A stretch of 64,000 nucleotides of DNA from Azospirillum thermophilum (GTDB taxonomy: Bacteria; Pseudomonadota; Alphaproteobacteria; Azospirillales; Azospirillaceae), in assembly GCF_003130795.1 (NCBI RefSeq), contig NZ_CP029354.1, positions 186,001 to 250,000 on the forward strand. Direction: 5' to 3'. Shown here piece after piece: positions 52,539 to 60,048 of this stretch (positions are counted from its first letter, which is position 1; every line of letters starts with the position of its first letter). A model generated the notes under the pieces. It saw only the letters and a program-made list of their open reading frames with translations. It was not told where the DNA came from and ran no database searches. The translations under genes and the position numbers were made by a program.

Positions 52539-52560
52539 CCGCTTTTACTCCGCTTAAAAG
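52539..52560. promoter_or_regulatory. tandem flagellar regulatory motif, fliL/fliF spacer
   Basis: CCGCTTTTACT (52539-52549) abuts CCGCTTAAAAG (52550-52560) in an exact 11-bp step. It lies 80 bp before fliF and 87 bp before fliL. A single site therefore sits between the two longest flagellar operons in the window. Confidence 0.58.
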
Positions 52561-52639
52561 CTGAGCCGGTAGCGTGTATCGGCGTACGGGCTGCAGAGTA
52601 TGGGCCCCGATTTTCGGAAACTTTAAAGGTGCGGGTGTC

Positions 52640-54370
52640 GTGAGCGGTCTGATCGACAATTTGCGAACGCTCGGACGGGGCCGTCTGCTGGCGTTGGCTG
52701 GAACGGGTGTCGGCATCGTGCTGGCGGTCGCCCTGATGGCGGTGCTGGTGTCCCGTCCCCAGATGACGCCGCTCTATACCGGCCTCGATCCGGCGGATGC
52801 CGGGCGGATCGTCAAGGCGGTGGAGCAGATGGGCGTCCCGGTCCATGCCGCGTATGACGGCACGGCCGTGGAGGTGCCGCAGAGCGAGGCGGCGCGGGTG
52901 CGCATGCTGCTGGCCGAGAAGGGGCTGCCGTCGCGCGGCAGCGTCGGCTACGAGCTGTTCGACACCGACAAGCCGCTGGGCATCACCAGTTTCATGCAGC
53001 GGATGAACCGCCTGCGCGCCATGGAGGGCGAGCTGGGCCGGACCATCGAGACGCTGTCCGGCGTCGAGACCGCCCGCGTCCACATCGTGCTGCCCGACCG
53101 CGAGGAGTTCTCGCGCGCGGCTCCCAAGCCGACCGCGTCGGTGGTGGTGCGCATGCGCGGCGGGGCGGCGATGGAGCGGCGCCAGGCGCTGTCCGTCCGC
53201 CACCTGATCTCCGCCGCCGTGCCGAACCTGAAGCCGAGCGCCGTGACCGTGCTCGACAGCTCGGGCGAGGTTCTGCTGACCGAGGACGACGGCGAAGGCG
53301 TCGCCGCCGCGCGCGGCGACGGCATGCGGGTGGCGCACGAGCAGCGCATCGCCAAGGCGATCGAGCAGATGCTGGCCGCCCGCCTCGGCCGCGGCAACGT
53401 CCGCGTCCAGGTCGCCGCGGAGGTCGAGACCAAGCGCGAGGTCGTGCGCTCCAGCAGCTTCGACCCGAACAGCCAGGTGGTCCGCTCCACCCAGACGGTG
53501 CAGGAGCAGGAGCGCTCGCAGGACAGCTCGGGCGATCCGCCGGTGACCGCCGAGCAGAACCTGCCGCAGCGCGAGGTGCGCGCCCAGACCAACAACAGCC
53601 GGTCCACCAGCGACACCAAGCGGCAGGAGGAGACCGTCAACTACGAGATCTCCAACATCTCGCGGGAGACGGTGATCGAGCCCGGCGACCTGCGCCGCCT
53701 GTCGGTCGCGGTCCTGGTCAACGGCACCTGGAAGACCGCCGCCGACGGCACCCGCAGCTACGAGCCGCGTTCGCCCGAGGAGATCCAGCGCATCACCGAG
53801 CTGGTGCGCTCCGCCATGGGCTACAGCGAGACCCGCGGCGACCGCGTCACCGTCGACAACCTGGAATTCGTCGATCTGGCGCCGGAGATCACCCCGCGCT
53901 CGCTGGGCGACGAGATCGCCGACACGCTCACCCGCAACGTGATGACCCTGATCCAGTGGGTCATCCTGCTGGTCCTGTGCGGCCTGATGATCACGGTCGG
54001 CCTGCGCCCGCTGATCCGCCGCGTCTTCCCGGCGCCGGAGCCGGTGGTCGCCGAGGCCCCGGCCCTCACCCAGGCCCCGGCCGTTCCGCAGCTCGCGGCC
54101 CCCGCCGCCGCCGCCGGTGCGGCCGCCGAGGGCGCGGACGGGGCGGAGGGCGAGACGCCTCAGCTCGCCGGCGCCGGCGCGACCGGCGAGGCCGCCGCCG
54201 TCCTGCCGCGGCTCGGCATCGACGAGACGGTCGACCAGCTCATCGAGCTGCGCGCCGTCGAGGGCCGGGTGCGCGCCTCCTCGATCCGCCGGCTGGGCGA
54301 CATCGTCGACCAGTACCCGGACGAGGCGATCGACATCCTGCGCTCCTGGCTCTATGAGGAGGCCGCCTGA
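52640..54370 (+). CDS. fliF: flagellar MS-ring protein FliF
   Basis: A 576-residue MS-ring protein. Two spans (LLALAGTGVGIVLAVALMAV near 17-40 and LIQWVILLVLCGLMITVGL near 440-460) enclose the periplasmic ring-building motifs: PLYTGLDPADAGRIVKAVEQ, SRGSVGYELFDTDKPLGITSF, TIETLSGVETARVHIVLPDR and LRRLSVAVLVNGTW. The FliG-binding C-terminus (DQLIELRAVEGRVRASSIRR ... DEAIDILRSWLYEE) is intact. GTG 52640 is used; AAGGTG lies 9 nt upstream and the family N-terminus starts here. Stop and fliH start overlap (TGATG). Confidence 0.96.
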   Translation: MSGLIDNLRTLGRGRLLALAGTGVGIVLAVALMAVLVSRPQMTPLYTGLDPADAGRIVKAVEQMGVPVHAAYDGTAVEVPQSEAARVRMLLAEKGLPSRGSVGYELFDTDKPLGITSFMQRMNRLRAMEGELGRTIETLSGVETARVHIVLPDREEFSRAAPKPTASVVVRMRGGAAMERRQALSVRHLISAAVPNLKPSAVTVLDSSGEVLLTEDDGEGVAAARGDGMRVAHEQRIAKAIEQMLAARLGRGNVRVQVAAEVETKREVVRSSSFDPNSQVVRSTQTVQEQERSQDSSGDPPVTAEQNLPQREVRAQTNNSRSTSDTKRQEETVNYEISNISRETVIEPGDLRRLSVAVLVNGTWKTAADGTRSYEPRSPEEIQRITELVRSAMGYSETRGDRVTVDNLEFVDLAPEITPRSLGDEIADTLTRNVMTLIQWVILLVLCGLMITVGLRPLIRRVFPAPEPVVAEAPALTQAPAVPQLAAPAAAAGAAAEGADGAEGETPQLAGAGATGEAAAVLPRLGIDETVDQLIELRAVEGRVRASSIRRLGDIVDQYPDEAIDILRSWLYEEAA

Positions 54371-55095
54371 TGGGCTATCCGCGCTACCGGTTCGATCAGC
54401 GCTTCGACAGCACGGCGCAGGCCGCCGCCGCGGCCGCCGCGATCGAGCCGGCGGCCGAGGAGATCGACCCGCTCGACGTTCCGGTCCATTCCGAACGCTT
54501 CCTGCAGGCCACGCTCGCCGCCAAGGAAATGCTCGCCTACTCCGACGGCGTCGAGCAGGGCCGGCGCGAGGGCGAGGCCGCCGCAGCCGACCGCATCGAG
54601 GCCACGCTGGTCGAGGCGCTGCAGCGGCTCGACGAGCGGCTGGGCTCGCTCGACGACCGCTTCGTCGAGGTCCTGCAGGAGGTCGAGGCGCACGGCTCGG
54701 CCATCCTCGTGGCGCTCGTCCGCCGTCTGGCGCCCCGGCTGCTGGAGCAGGTCGGCCGCGCCGAGGTGGAGCGGCTGGCCGGCGAGGCGCTTCGCCTGGC
54801 CGGCGGCGCCCCGGTGCTCCGCCTGACCGTCCATCCGGAGATGGAGGAGGCGGTGCGCGCCCGCGTCGCCGCCTCGGCCTCCGTCACCGGCGGCTTCGCC
54901 GGCACCGTCCGCATCGACGACGACCCGGCCCTGCCGCCGGGCACCATCGACGCCGCCTGGGACACCGGCGGCCTGCGCTACGACCCCGCGGCGGTCGAAA
55001 CCGCCGTCGCCGGGCTGTGCGACCGCGCGCTGGCCGCCCTTACCGACATCCCCGCATACACTGACAGGGAAGACCCCGAATCATGTCCACGCTGA
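54370..55095 (+). CDS. fliH: flagellar assembly protein FliH
   Basis: A 241-residue export-ATPase regulator. A short N-terminal segment (YPRYRFDQRFD) is typical of the alphaproteobacterial form. A helix with GVEQGRREGEAAAADRIEAT and a C-terminal domain VRRLAPRLLEQVGRAEVERL followed by GFAGTVRIDDDPALPPGTID match FliH/YscL. It couples FliI to FliN. It overlaps fliF by 1 bp and fliN by 13 bp. Confidence 0.85.
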   Translation: MGYPRYRFDQRFDSTAQAAAAAAAIEPAAEEIDPLDVPVHSERFLQATLAAKEMLAYSDGVEQGRREGEAAAADRIEATLVEALQRLDERLGSLDDRFVEVLQEVEAHGSAILVALVRRLAPRLLEQVGRAEVERLAGEALRLAGGAPVLRLTVHPEMEEAVRARVAASASVTGGFAGTVRIDDDPALPPGTIDAAWDTGGLRYDPAAVETAVAGLCDRALAALTDIPAYTDREDPESCPR

Positions 55096-55442
55096 ACCTC
55101 GAAACGCTGGAAGACGATCCCCGGTGGAACGAGAAGGGGCCTGCCGAGAAGGCGGCGACCGAGAAGCCCGCCGTCGACAAGGCTGCCGGCGATCTGGTGA
55201 GCGCCATCTACAACGTTCCCGTCGACGTCCAGGTCGTGCTCGGCCGCACCAGCATGCTGGTGGCGCAGCTTCTCAAGCTCGGCCGCGGCGCGGTGGTGGA
55301 GCTGGAGCGCAAGGTGGACGAGCCGGTGGAGGTGCTGGTGAACCACCGCCTGGTCGCCCGCGGCGAGGTGGTGATCGTGGAGGACCAGAAGCTGGGGGTC
55401 ACGCTGACCGAGATCGTGCGCACCGACCTCGGCCTCGATTGA
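55083..55442 (+). CDS. fliN: flagellar motor switch protein FliN
   Basis: A 119-residue C-ring protein of the SpoA family. After a charged 35-residue lead, it shows IYNVPVDVQVVLGRTSMLVA, QLLKLGRGAVVELERKVDEP and VEVLVNHRLVARGEVVIVED with KLGVTLTEIV, the complete FliN signature. Translation starts inside fliH (13-bp overlap). Confidence 0.96.
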   Translation: MSTLNLETLEDDPRWNEKGPAEKAATEKPAVDKAAGDLVSAIYNVPVDVQVVLGRTSMLVAQLLKLGRGAVVELERKVDEPVEVLVNHRLVARGEVVIVEDQKLGVTLTEIVRTDLGLD

Positions 55443-55450
55443 GCAGCCGC

Positions 55451-56236
55451 ATGCCCCGTCCCCGGATCCCCTCCAAGACCCTGCCGGCGGTCCTGCTGCC
55501 GGCGCTGCTGCTGATGCCGGCGGCCGCCTCGGCGCAGGCGCTGGGGCTCGACCTCGGCTCCCTGGCGGGGGCCGTGTCGGGCGACGGCGCCAGCCTGTCC
55601 GGCCGCATCATCCAGGGCATCGTCGTCCTGACGGTGCTGAGCGTGGCGCCCGGCCTGCTGATCATGGTGACCTCCTTCACCCGGATCATCGTGGTGCTGT
55701 CGCTGCTGCGCTCGGCGCTCGGCCTGCAGCAGTCGCCGCCGAACATGGTGCTGCTCAGCCTCGCCATGTTCCTGACCTTCCACATCATGGGGCCGGTCTT
55801 CGACAGCGCCTGGCAGGAGGGCCTGCGTCCGATGCTGAACGAGCAGGTGACGCAGGAGCAGGGGATCGAGCGGATGGTGGAGCCGTTCCGCAGCTTCATG
55901 GCGACGCAGGTGCGCGACAAGGACCTGTCGGCCTTCGCGTCCTTCTCCGGAAAGCCGGAGGCGGAGCGGCCGCAGAGCGCCGACAAGGCGGAGCTGCGCC
56001 TGCTGGTGCCGGCCTTCCTGCTGTCGGAACTGCGGCGGGCCTTCGAGATCGGCTTCCTGGTCTTCCTGCCCTTCCTGGTGATCGACATGGTGGTGGCGGC
56101 CGTCCTGATGGCGATGGGCATGATGATGCTCCCGCCGGCGATGATCGCGCTGCCCTTCAAGATCATCTTCTTCGTGCTGACCGACGGCTGGTTCCTGATC
56201 GCCGGCAGCCTCATCCGATCCTATGGCGGGGCGTGA
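55451..56236 (+). CDS. fliP: flagellar export gate protein FliP
   Basis: A 261-residue gate protein with a cleaved signal (LLMPAAASAQA), a feature of FliP. Next come four spans and the family patterns PGLLIMVTSFTRIIVVLSLL with RSALGLQQSPPNMVLLSLAM, AELRLLVPAFLLSELRRAFE and IGFLVFLPFLVIDMVVAAVL. ATG 55451 is 8 bp after fliN; ribosome binding site is weak (GAGCAG). fliO, usually upstream of fliP, was not found. Confidence 0.95.
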   Translation: MPRPRIPSKTLPAVLLPALLLMPAAASAQALGLDLGSLAGAVSGDGASLSGRIIQGIVVLTVLSVAPGLLIMVTSFTRIIVVLSLLRSALGLQQSPPNMVLLSLAMFLTFHIMGPVFDSAWQEGLRPMLNEQVTQEQGIERMVEPFRSFMATQVRDKDLSAFASFSGKPEAERPQSADKAELRLLVPAFLLSELRRAFEIGFLVFLPFLVIDMVVAAVLMAMGMMMLPPAMIALPFKIIFFVLTDGWFLIAGSLIRSYGGA

Positions 56237-56240
56237 GGGC

Positions 56241-56510
56241 ATGGCCGAGGCCGTTCCCCCTCCCGATCCGTCCTCCCAGGCAGGCGTCGCCGACAGCCTC
56301 GTCGCGCTCGCGCGGCGCCGGGGCATCGATGTCACCGACGACCTGCCGATCGTCGCCCTGCTGGAGGCGATCGACCCCGCCCCCCTGGTGCCGCACCGCA
56401 TGGTGCTGGTGGCCGGGGCGGTGATGGCGCTCGCCTTCCGCCACGACCGATCCCTCGCCGCCGCTGCCGCCGACCCCGGCGACGGCCCGACCGCCGACCG
56501 TTCCTTCTGA
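56241..56510 (+). CDS. small protein resembling the FlhB C-terminal domain
   Basis: An approximately 89-residue protein. The stretch VADSLVALARRRGIDVTDDL followed by PIVALLEAIDPAPLVP and VLVAGAVMALAFRHD resembles the helical end of FlhB/YscU cytoplasmic domains (I..A...GIPV.E...L...L......IP......VA.V....). There is no NPTH autocleavage motif or membrane span. Small stand-alone FlhB-C-like proteins (FhlB/YlqH) exist in several bacteria and interact with FliK-type proteins. ATG 56241 is preferred, since 56223 overlaps fliP. It is between fliP and fliG in the same operon. Confidence 0.6.
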   Translation: MAEAVPPPDPSSQAGVADSLVALARRRGIDVTDDLPIVALLEAIDPAPLVPHRMVLVAGAVMALAFRHDRSLAAAAADPGDGPTADRSF

Positions 56511-56519
56511 GGTGTCCCC

Positions 56520-57548
56520 ATGGGTATGCCGGTCAAGATCCGAGACAACTACAAGAGCCTGAGCGGTGCCGAGAAAAGCGCCATCATCTTCCTGGCGCTG
56601 GGGGAGGAGCGCGGGTCGCGCCTGATGGAGAAACTGGACGAGGACGAGATCCGCATGGTCAGCCGGGCCATGGCGGGGCTCGGCAACGTCACCTCCAACC
56701 TCGTCGAGTCGCTGCTGCGCACCTTCACCGAGCGCTTCGCCAACGTCGGCTCGGTCGTCGGCTCCTACGACACGACCGAACGCATGCTGGCCCGCTTCCT
56801 GCCCAACGACCGCGTCGCCGAGATCATGGGCGAGATCCGCGGCCCGGCCGGCCGGACGATGTGGGAGAAGATGTCCAACGTGAACGAGGGGGTGCTGGCC
56901 GCCTACCTCAGCGGCGAATACCCGCAGACCGCCGCGGTCATCCTGTCGCGCATGCGCAGCGAGCACGCCGCCAAGGTGCTGCCGATGCTGCCGCCCAACC
57001 TGCGGCTGGAGGTCATCGAGCGCATGATCCAGATCGAATCGGTGCAGCGCGAGGTGCTGCTGGACATCGAATCGATCCTGCACAACGAGTTCATGGCGAA
57101 TTACGCGCGCACCCACGGCTCCGACACCCACGAGCGGATGGCGGAGATCTTCAACCGCATCGACCGCGAGACGCTGGGCGAGATCTTCGGCGACCTGGAG
57201 CCGGTGATGCCCGAGTCGATGCAGCGCATCAAGCAGCTGATGTTCACCTTCGAGGATCTGCTGCGGCTCGACCGCGTCTCGCTGCAGGCGGTCATCCGCC
57301 GCTGCGACACCGGCCAGCTCGCCATCGCCCTCAAGGGTGCCGAACTGCAGCAGCGCGATCATTTCCTGTCGGTGCTGTCGGAACGCGCCCGGATGATCCT
57401 GCAGGACGAGATCGAGAACATGGGGCCGGTGCGCATGCGCGACGTCCACGACGCCCAGGCGGAGATCGTGCAGATCGCCAAGGGAATGGCCGACGCCGGT
57501 TCCATCGTCATCCCGCAGACGGGCGACGCCGACGCCGTCGTCTATTGA
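56520..57548 (+). CDS. fliG: flagellar motor switch protein FliG
   Basis: A 342-residue rotor protein: LSGAEKSAIIFLALGEERGS at the N-terminus (FliF binding), the EYPQTAAVILSRMRSEHAAK motif (EHPQT variant) in the middle domain, and the C-terminal torque helix FTFEDLLRLDRVSLQAVIRR with DTGQLAIALKG. GAGGTG lies 4-9 nt before ATG 56520. It ends the fliF operon; a hairpin follows. Confidence 0.95.
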   Translation: MGMPVKIRDNYKSLSGAEKSAIIFLALGEERGSRLMEKLDEDEIRMVSRAMAGLGNVTSNLVESLLRTFTERFANVGSVVGSYDTTERMLARFLPNDRVAEIMGEIRGPAGRTMWEKMSNVNEGVLAAYLSGEYPQTAAVILSRMRSEHAAKVLPMLPPNLRLEVIERMIQIESVQREVLLDIESILHNEFMANYARTHGSDTHERMAEIFNRIDRETLGEIFGDLEPVMPESMQRIKQLMFTFEDLLRLDRVSLQAVIRRCDTGQLAIALKGAELQQRDHFLSVLSERARMILQDEIENMGPVRMRDVHDAQAEIVQIAKGMADAGSIVIPQTGDADAVVY

Positions 57549-57563
57549 GGACAGGCAACCGCG

Positions 57564-57592
57564 GCATCATGGTCCGGTCCGGGCCATGATGC
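57564..57592 (+). repeat. hairpin after fliG, possible terminator
   Basis: GCATCATGG (57564-57572) and CCATGATGC (57584-57592) form a perfect 9-bp stem with an 11-nt loop, 16 bp after the fliG stop. The following bases are GCCCTGTC, without a T-run, so termination would be partial or Rho-dependent. Confidence 0.45.
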
Positions 57593-57677
57593 GCCCTGTC
57601 GGCGGTGCTCTCGGTAATTCCGTCTGCCGGAAGAAGAAACGGCAGTCGTCACGTCCTTGTCTTGAAGAGGCCCGCCG

Positions 57678-58430
57678 ATGAACGGTGATTTCGCCGGCTC
57701 GACGCCGGCCCCGACTCCGCTCGATCAGCCGCTGCTGGCGCCGCCGGCGTCCGGCCGTTTCCTCGCCGGCGCGGCGCCTGCCCGGCCGGCCGGGCAGGGC
57801 GGCGATCCCCTCGCCTGGTTCCACCGGCTGATGCCGGTCCTGGAGGCCCTGGAGCCCGGCGAGGCCGCCTTCCTGCAGGCCGGCCTTCCCCGTTGCGACT
57901 CCACCTTCGGCCTTGCGCTCGCCGTCTTCCTCGCGGCGACGGCGCGCGGCGCGCAGGACTGGCTGGGCGGGGAGACCTCCGCCAGCCTCGACGAGCTCGA
58001 CGGCGGCGCCCTGCTGGAGGAGGTGGAGGAGGCGCTGGAGCCACGGTCCCGCCGCTCCGCCGACGGGCGCCTGTGGCGCACGCTGCGCATTCCCGTGGCC
58101 GCCGGAGACGGCGCGCACAGCCTGCTGTGGGGAGTGGCCGTGGAGGACGGGGAAGCGGGCGACGGGGTGCATACCGCCGTCAGCTTCCTGCTGCAGATGC
58201 GGCTGCCGGCGCTGGGGGCCGTCCAGCTCCTCGCCGCCGGGGACTTGCGGCGCCTCGACGTCACGCTGCAGACGGCGGAGGGGATGCCGGCCTCCGTCCT
58301 TGCCGATCTTCATGCCGACTATGCCGCCGCCATGGCGGATGCCGGGCTGACCGGCCAGCTCACCATCGGGTCCGTCGTGGGGTCATGGCTCGACCTCGAC
58401 GGCACGCTCAGCGCCGACACCACCCTCTGA
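57678..58430 (+). CDS. uncharacterised protein, distantly FliK-like
   Basis: A 250-residue soluble protein. It has a Pro/Ala-rich N-terminus, then FGLALAVFLAATARGAQDWL, LWRTLRIPVAAGDGAHSLLW and SFLLQMRLPALGAVQLLAAG with RRLDVTLQTAEGMPASVLAD. The last strands (rfl..v.ls.LG.vqldg....) resemble the pattern of a hypothetical alphaproteobacterial family with a Flg_hook-like C-terminal half that is often encoded next to a small FlhB-C-like gene, as here. GAAGAGG precedes ATG. It is 129 bp after fliG on the same strand, so it may belong to the fliF operon. I cannot assign a function. Confidence 0.6.
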   Translation: MNGDFAGSTPAPTPLDQPLLAPPASGRFLAGAAPARPAGQGGDPLAWFHRLMPVLEALEPGEAAFLQAGLPRCDSTFGLALAVFLAATARGAQDWLGGETSASLDELDGGALLEEVEEALEPRSRRSADGRLWRTLRIPVAAGDGAHSLLWGVAVEDGEAGDGVHTAVSFLLQMRLPALGAVQLLAAGDLRRLDVTLQTAEGMPASVLADLHADYAAAMADAGLTGQLTIGSVVGSWLDLDGTLSADTTL

Positions 58431-58903
58431 CCCGTCCCCGATCGGCAGTCTCCGCGACAGGGGGCGGAGTCCGAGTCGCCGCCGGCACCTTTCGATTCGG
58501 TCGGAAGCCGCCGTCCGGGCCGCGCGGCGGCGGCCCCGCCCCATTCGCAGATCCAACAATCATTCTAGTATATCAATCCCGTCTTTCCTGGTGCCCGGGC
58601 CGGGCAGGACACACGGGGCCGTGAACAAGATTATCGGAGAGCCTTCCGCAGTCGGTGACCCATGGTCAGCGGACAAGGCGAGATTGCAGACGATTTCCTT
58701 CGAAAAAAGGGTTAATTCGACACGTTTACTCTTATTAACGCCGCACTAACGCGAAAACGCAGAAATCCTACAAGCGGTAACCCGTTTGGTTGACACCGCG
58801 TTGGAAGATTGGTTCTTTGGGGCTGTGATAAGAGTATGACCAAGTGAAATTTGCTTAAAAAGCGCTTGGTCGACTCTCAATTATTAACGCGGCGGAGAAT
58901 CCC
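58431..58903 (+). promoter_or_regulatory. AT-rich leader/promoter region of the Rem/FtcR-like regulator
   Basis: A 473-bp gene-free stretch that becomes AT-rich after about 58690, unlike the rest of the window. It contains a repeated 12-mer type TTATTAACG(C)CGC at 58732-58743 and again as TTATTAACGCGG at 58881-58892, the second just 11 bp before the ATG. TTGACA is at 58790-58795, but no good -10 box is at the right distance; TGTGATAAG (about 58823-58831) is another possible -10. TGCTTAAAAAG (58852-58862) and CGCTTGGTCGA (58863-58873) are an 11-bp-spaced pair weakly like the flagellar tandem motif, so self-regulation is possible. Confidence 0.4.
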
Positions 58904-59731
58904 ATGCGAGCTGTTCTGATCGAGCCGGACAATCTGATCGCTAGAGCTATCGGTCGGCAGTTGGAAATCAGCAAGATCAGGTATGATTTGCTCGACTGGC
59001 AGAGCTTGGAATCCACGCTGCTCGAGCAAGGTGCCGATGCGCTGAACTACGACGCCATTATCATCGGCGGGATCGAGGATCCCGAGAAGCCGGTGGCTCT
59101 ATTGCGGTCACGCAACGTCACGGCGGCCGTCGTCTGTCTGATCGACCGGCGCTGCGCCAACACCACGGTGAACCTTCTGCGCGCCGGGGCGGACGACGTG
59201 CTCGTCAAGCCGGTGGTCAGCGCGGAGGTCCGCGCCCGCATCGAGGCGACCCGCCGCCGGACGCGCGGCCTCGTCAGCAACGCGGTGAAGGTCGGCCGCC
59301 TGACCGTCTATCTCGACGGCCGCGATCCCGACGTGGACGGCGAGCGCCTGCGCCTCAGCCAGCGCGAGCATGCGATCCTCGGCGTTCTGGCGGCCAACCA
59401 TCGCCGCGTCGTCTCCAAGGAGCATATCTACGACGAGGTCTACGGCCTGTCGGGCGCCGACCCGCTGGACAAGGTCATCGACGTCTACATCTGCAAGCTG
59501 CGCAAGAAGATCGCCGAGGCGACCGGCGGCGGCCGCTATATCGAGACTGTCTATGGACGCGGCTACAAGTTCGAAGCGCCGCCGGAGCACGAGGACGTGT
59601 CGGGTCTCCCCGGTGCCGGTGCGACCAGCGCCGCCGCGCTGCGCGTCGCCGCCGGTGCGTCGCGCCGGGTGATGGCTCCCTTCGCCGGACGCGGCATGGC
59701 CCACGCGGAGCAGCTTGTCGTCGGGGGCTGA
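58904..59731 (+). CDS. orphan OmpR-family regulator, Rem/FtcR-like (flagellar master regulator candidate)
   Basis: A 275-residue regulator. Residues 1-115 are a receiver-like domain whose third strand reads YDAIIIGGIED: the position expected for the phospho-acceptor Asp is Gly55. The Lys of the switch region is kept (VLVKPVV). The winged-helix domain, about 128-225, has VGRLTVYLDGRDPDVDGERL, LRLSQREHAILGVL, SKEHIYDEVYGL, VIDVYICKLRKKI and VYGRGYKFEAP. The DGRDPDVDGE segment and the missing Asp match FtcR (Brucella) and Rem (Sinorhizobium), activators of flagellar genes. The last 45 residues are a flexible tail. No cognate kinase is adjacent in the usual operon sense; two kinases lie 317 bp downstream. 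Confidence 0.82.
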   Translation: MRAVLIEPDNLIARAIGRQLEISKIRYDLLDWQSLESTLLEQGADALNYDAIIIGGIEDPEKPVALLRSRNVTAAVVCLIDRRCANTTVNLLRAGADDVLVKPVVSAEVRARIEATRRRTRGLVSNAVKVGRLTVYLDGRDPDVDGERLRLSQREHAILGVLAANHRRVVSKEHIYDEVYGLSGADPLDKVIDVYICKLRKKIAEATGGGRYIETVYGRGYKFEAPPEHEDVSGLPGAGATSAAALRVAAGASRRVMAPFAGRGMAHAEQLVVGG

Positions 59732-60048
59732 TCGGGGACCGCCCCCGGCGGGCGACCGCCCATGGTTGCAGTCGACCGTCCGTCCCGGCATGACATTCCG
59801 GTGTGTCGGGACAAGAGAGAGGCGGGACCATTGGTCGCTGAAACGGTATAGCGTGTAAAAATTGCGGACCATCTCTTGAGTGCGCGTTTTGCAGGCCATC
59901 GTGTCGCCTGTGACAATTCGCCGATGGACTGAAAGCGACGATCTATCAACTTTGACCATATCCGATCGGAGGGGCGGGCCGCCGAACAAGCCGCCTCGAC
60001 TCCGGCCGGAAATCGGTCAACGTCCTTTCCGGCCCTGAAGACGAGAGT
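59732..60048. other. 317-bp spacer before the sensor kinases
   Basis: No coding frame has a start and ribosome binding site. GGGCGACCGCCC near 59750 can form only a short hairpin, possibly a weak terminator for the regulator gene. The region after 59830 has mixed composition and should carry the promoter of the kinase operon, but no clear -35/-10 pair stands out. Confidence 0.4.

Noticed and set aside
58732..58745. CtrA-type site (TTAA-N7-TTAAC) before the regulator
   Set aside because: The TTAAC half is present but no TTAA lies at the correct 7-bp distance.
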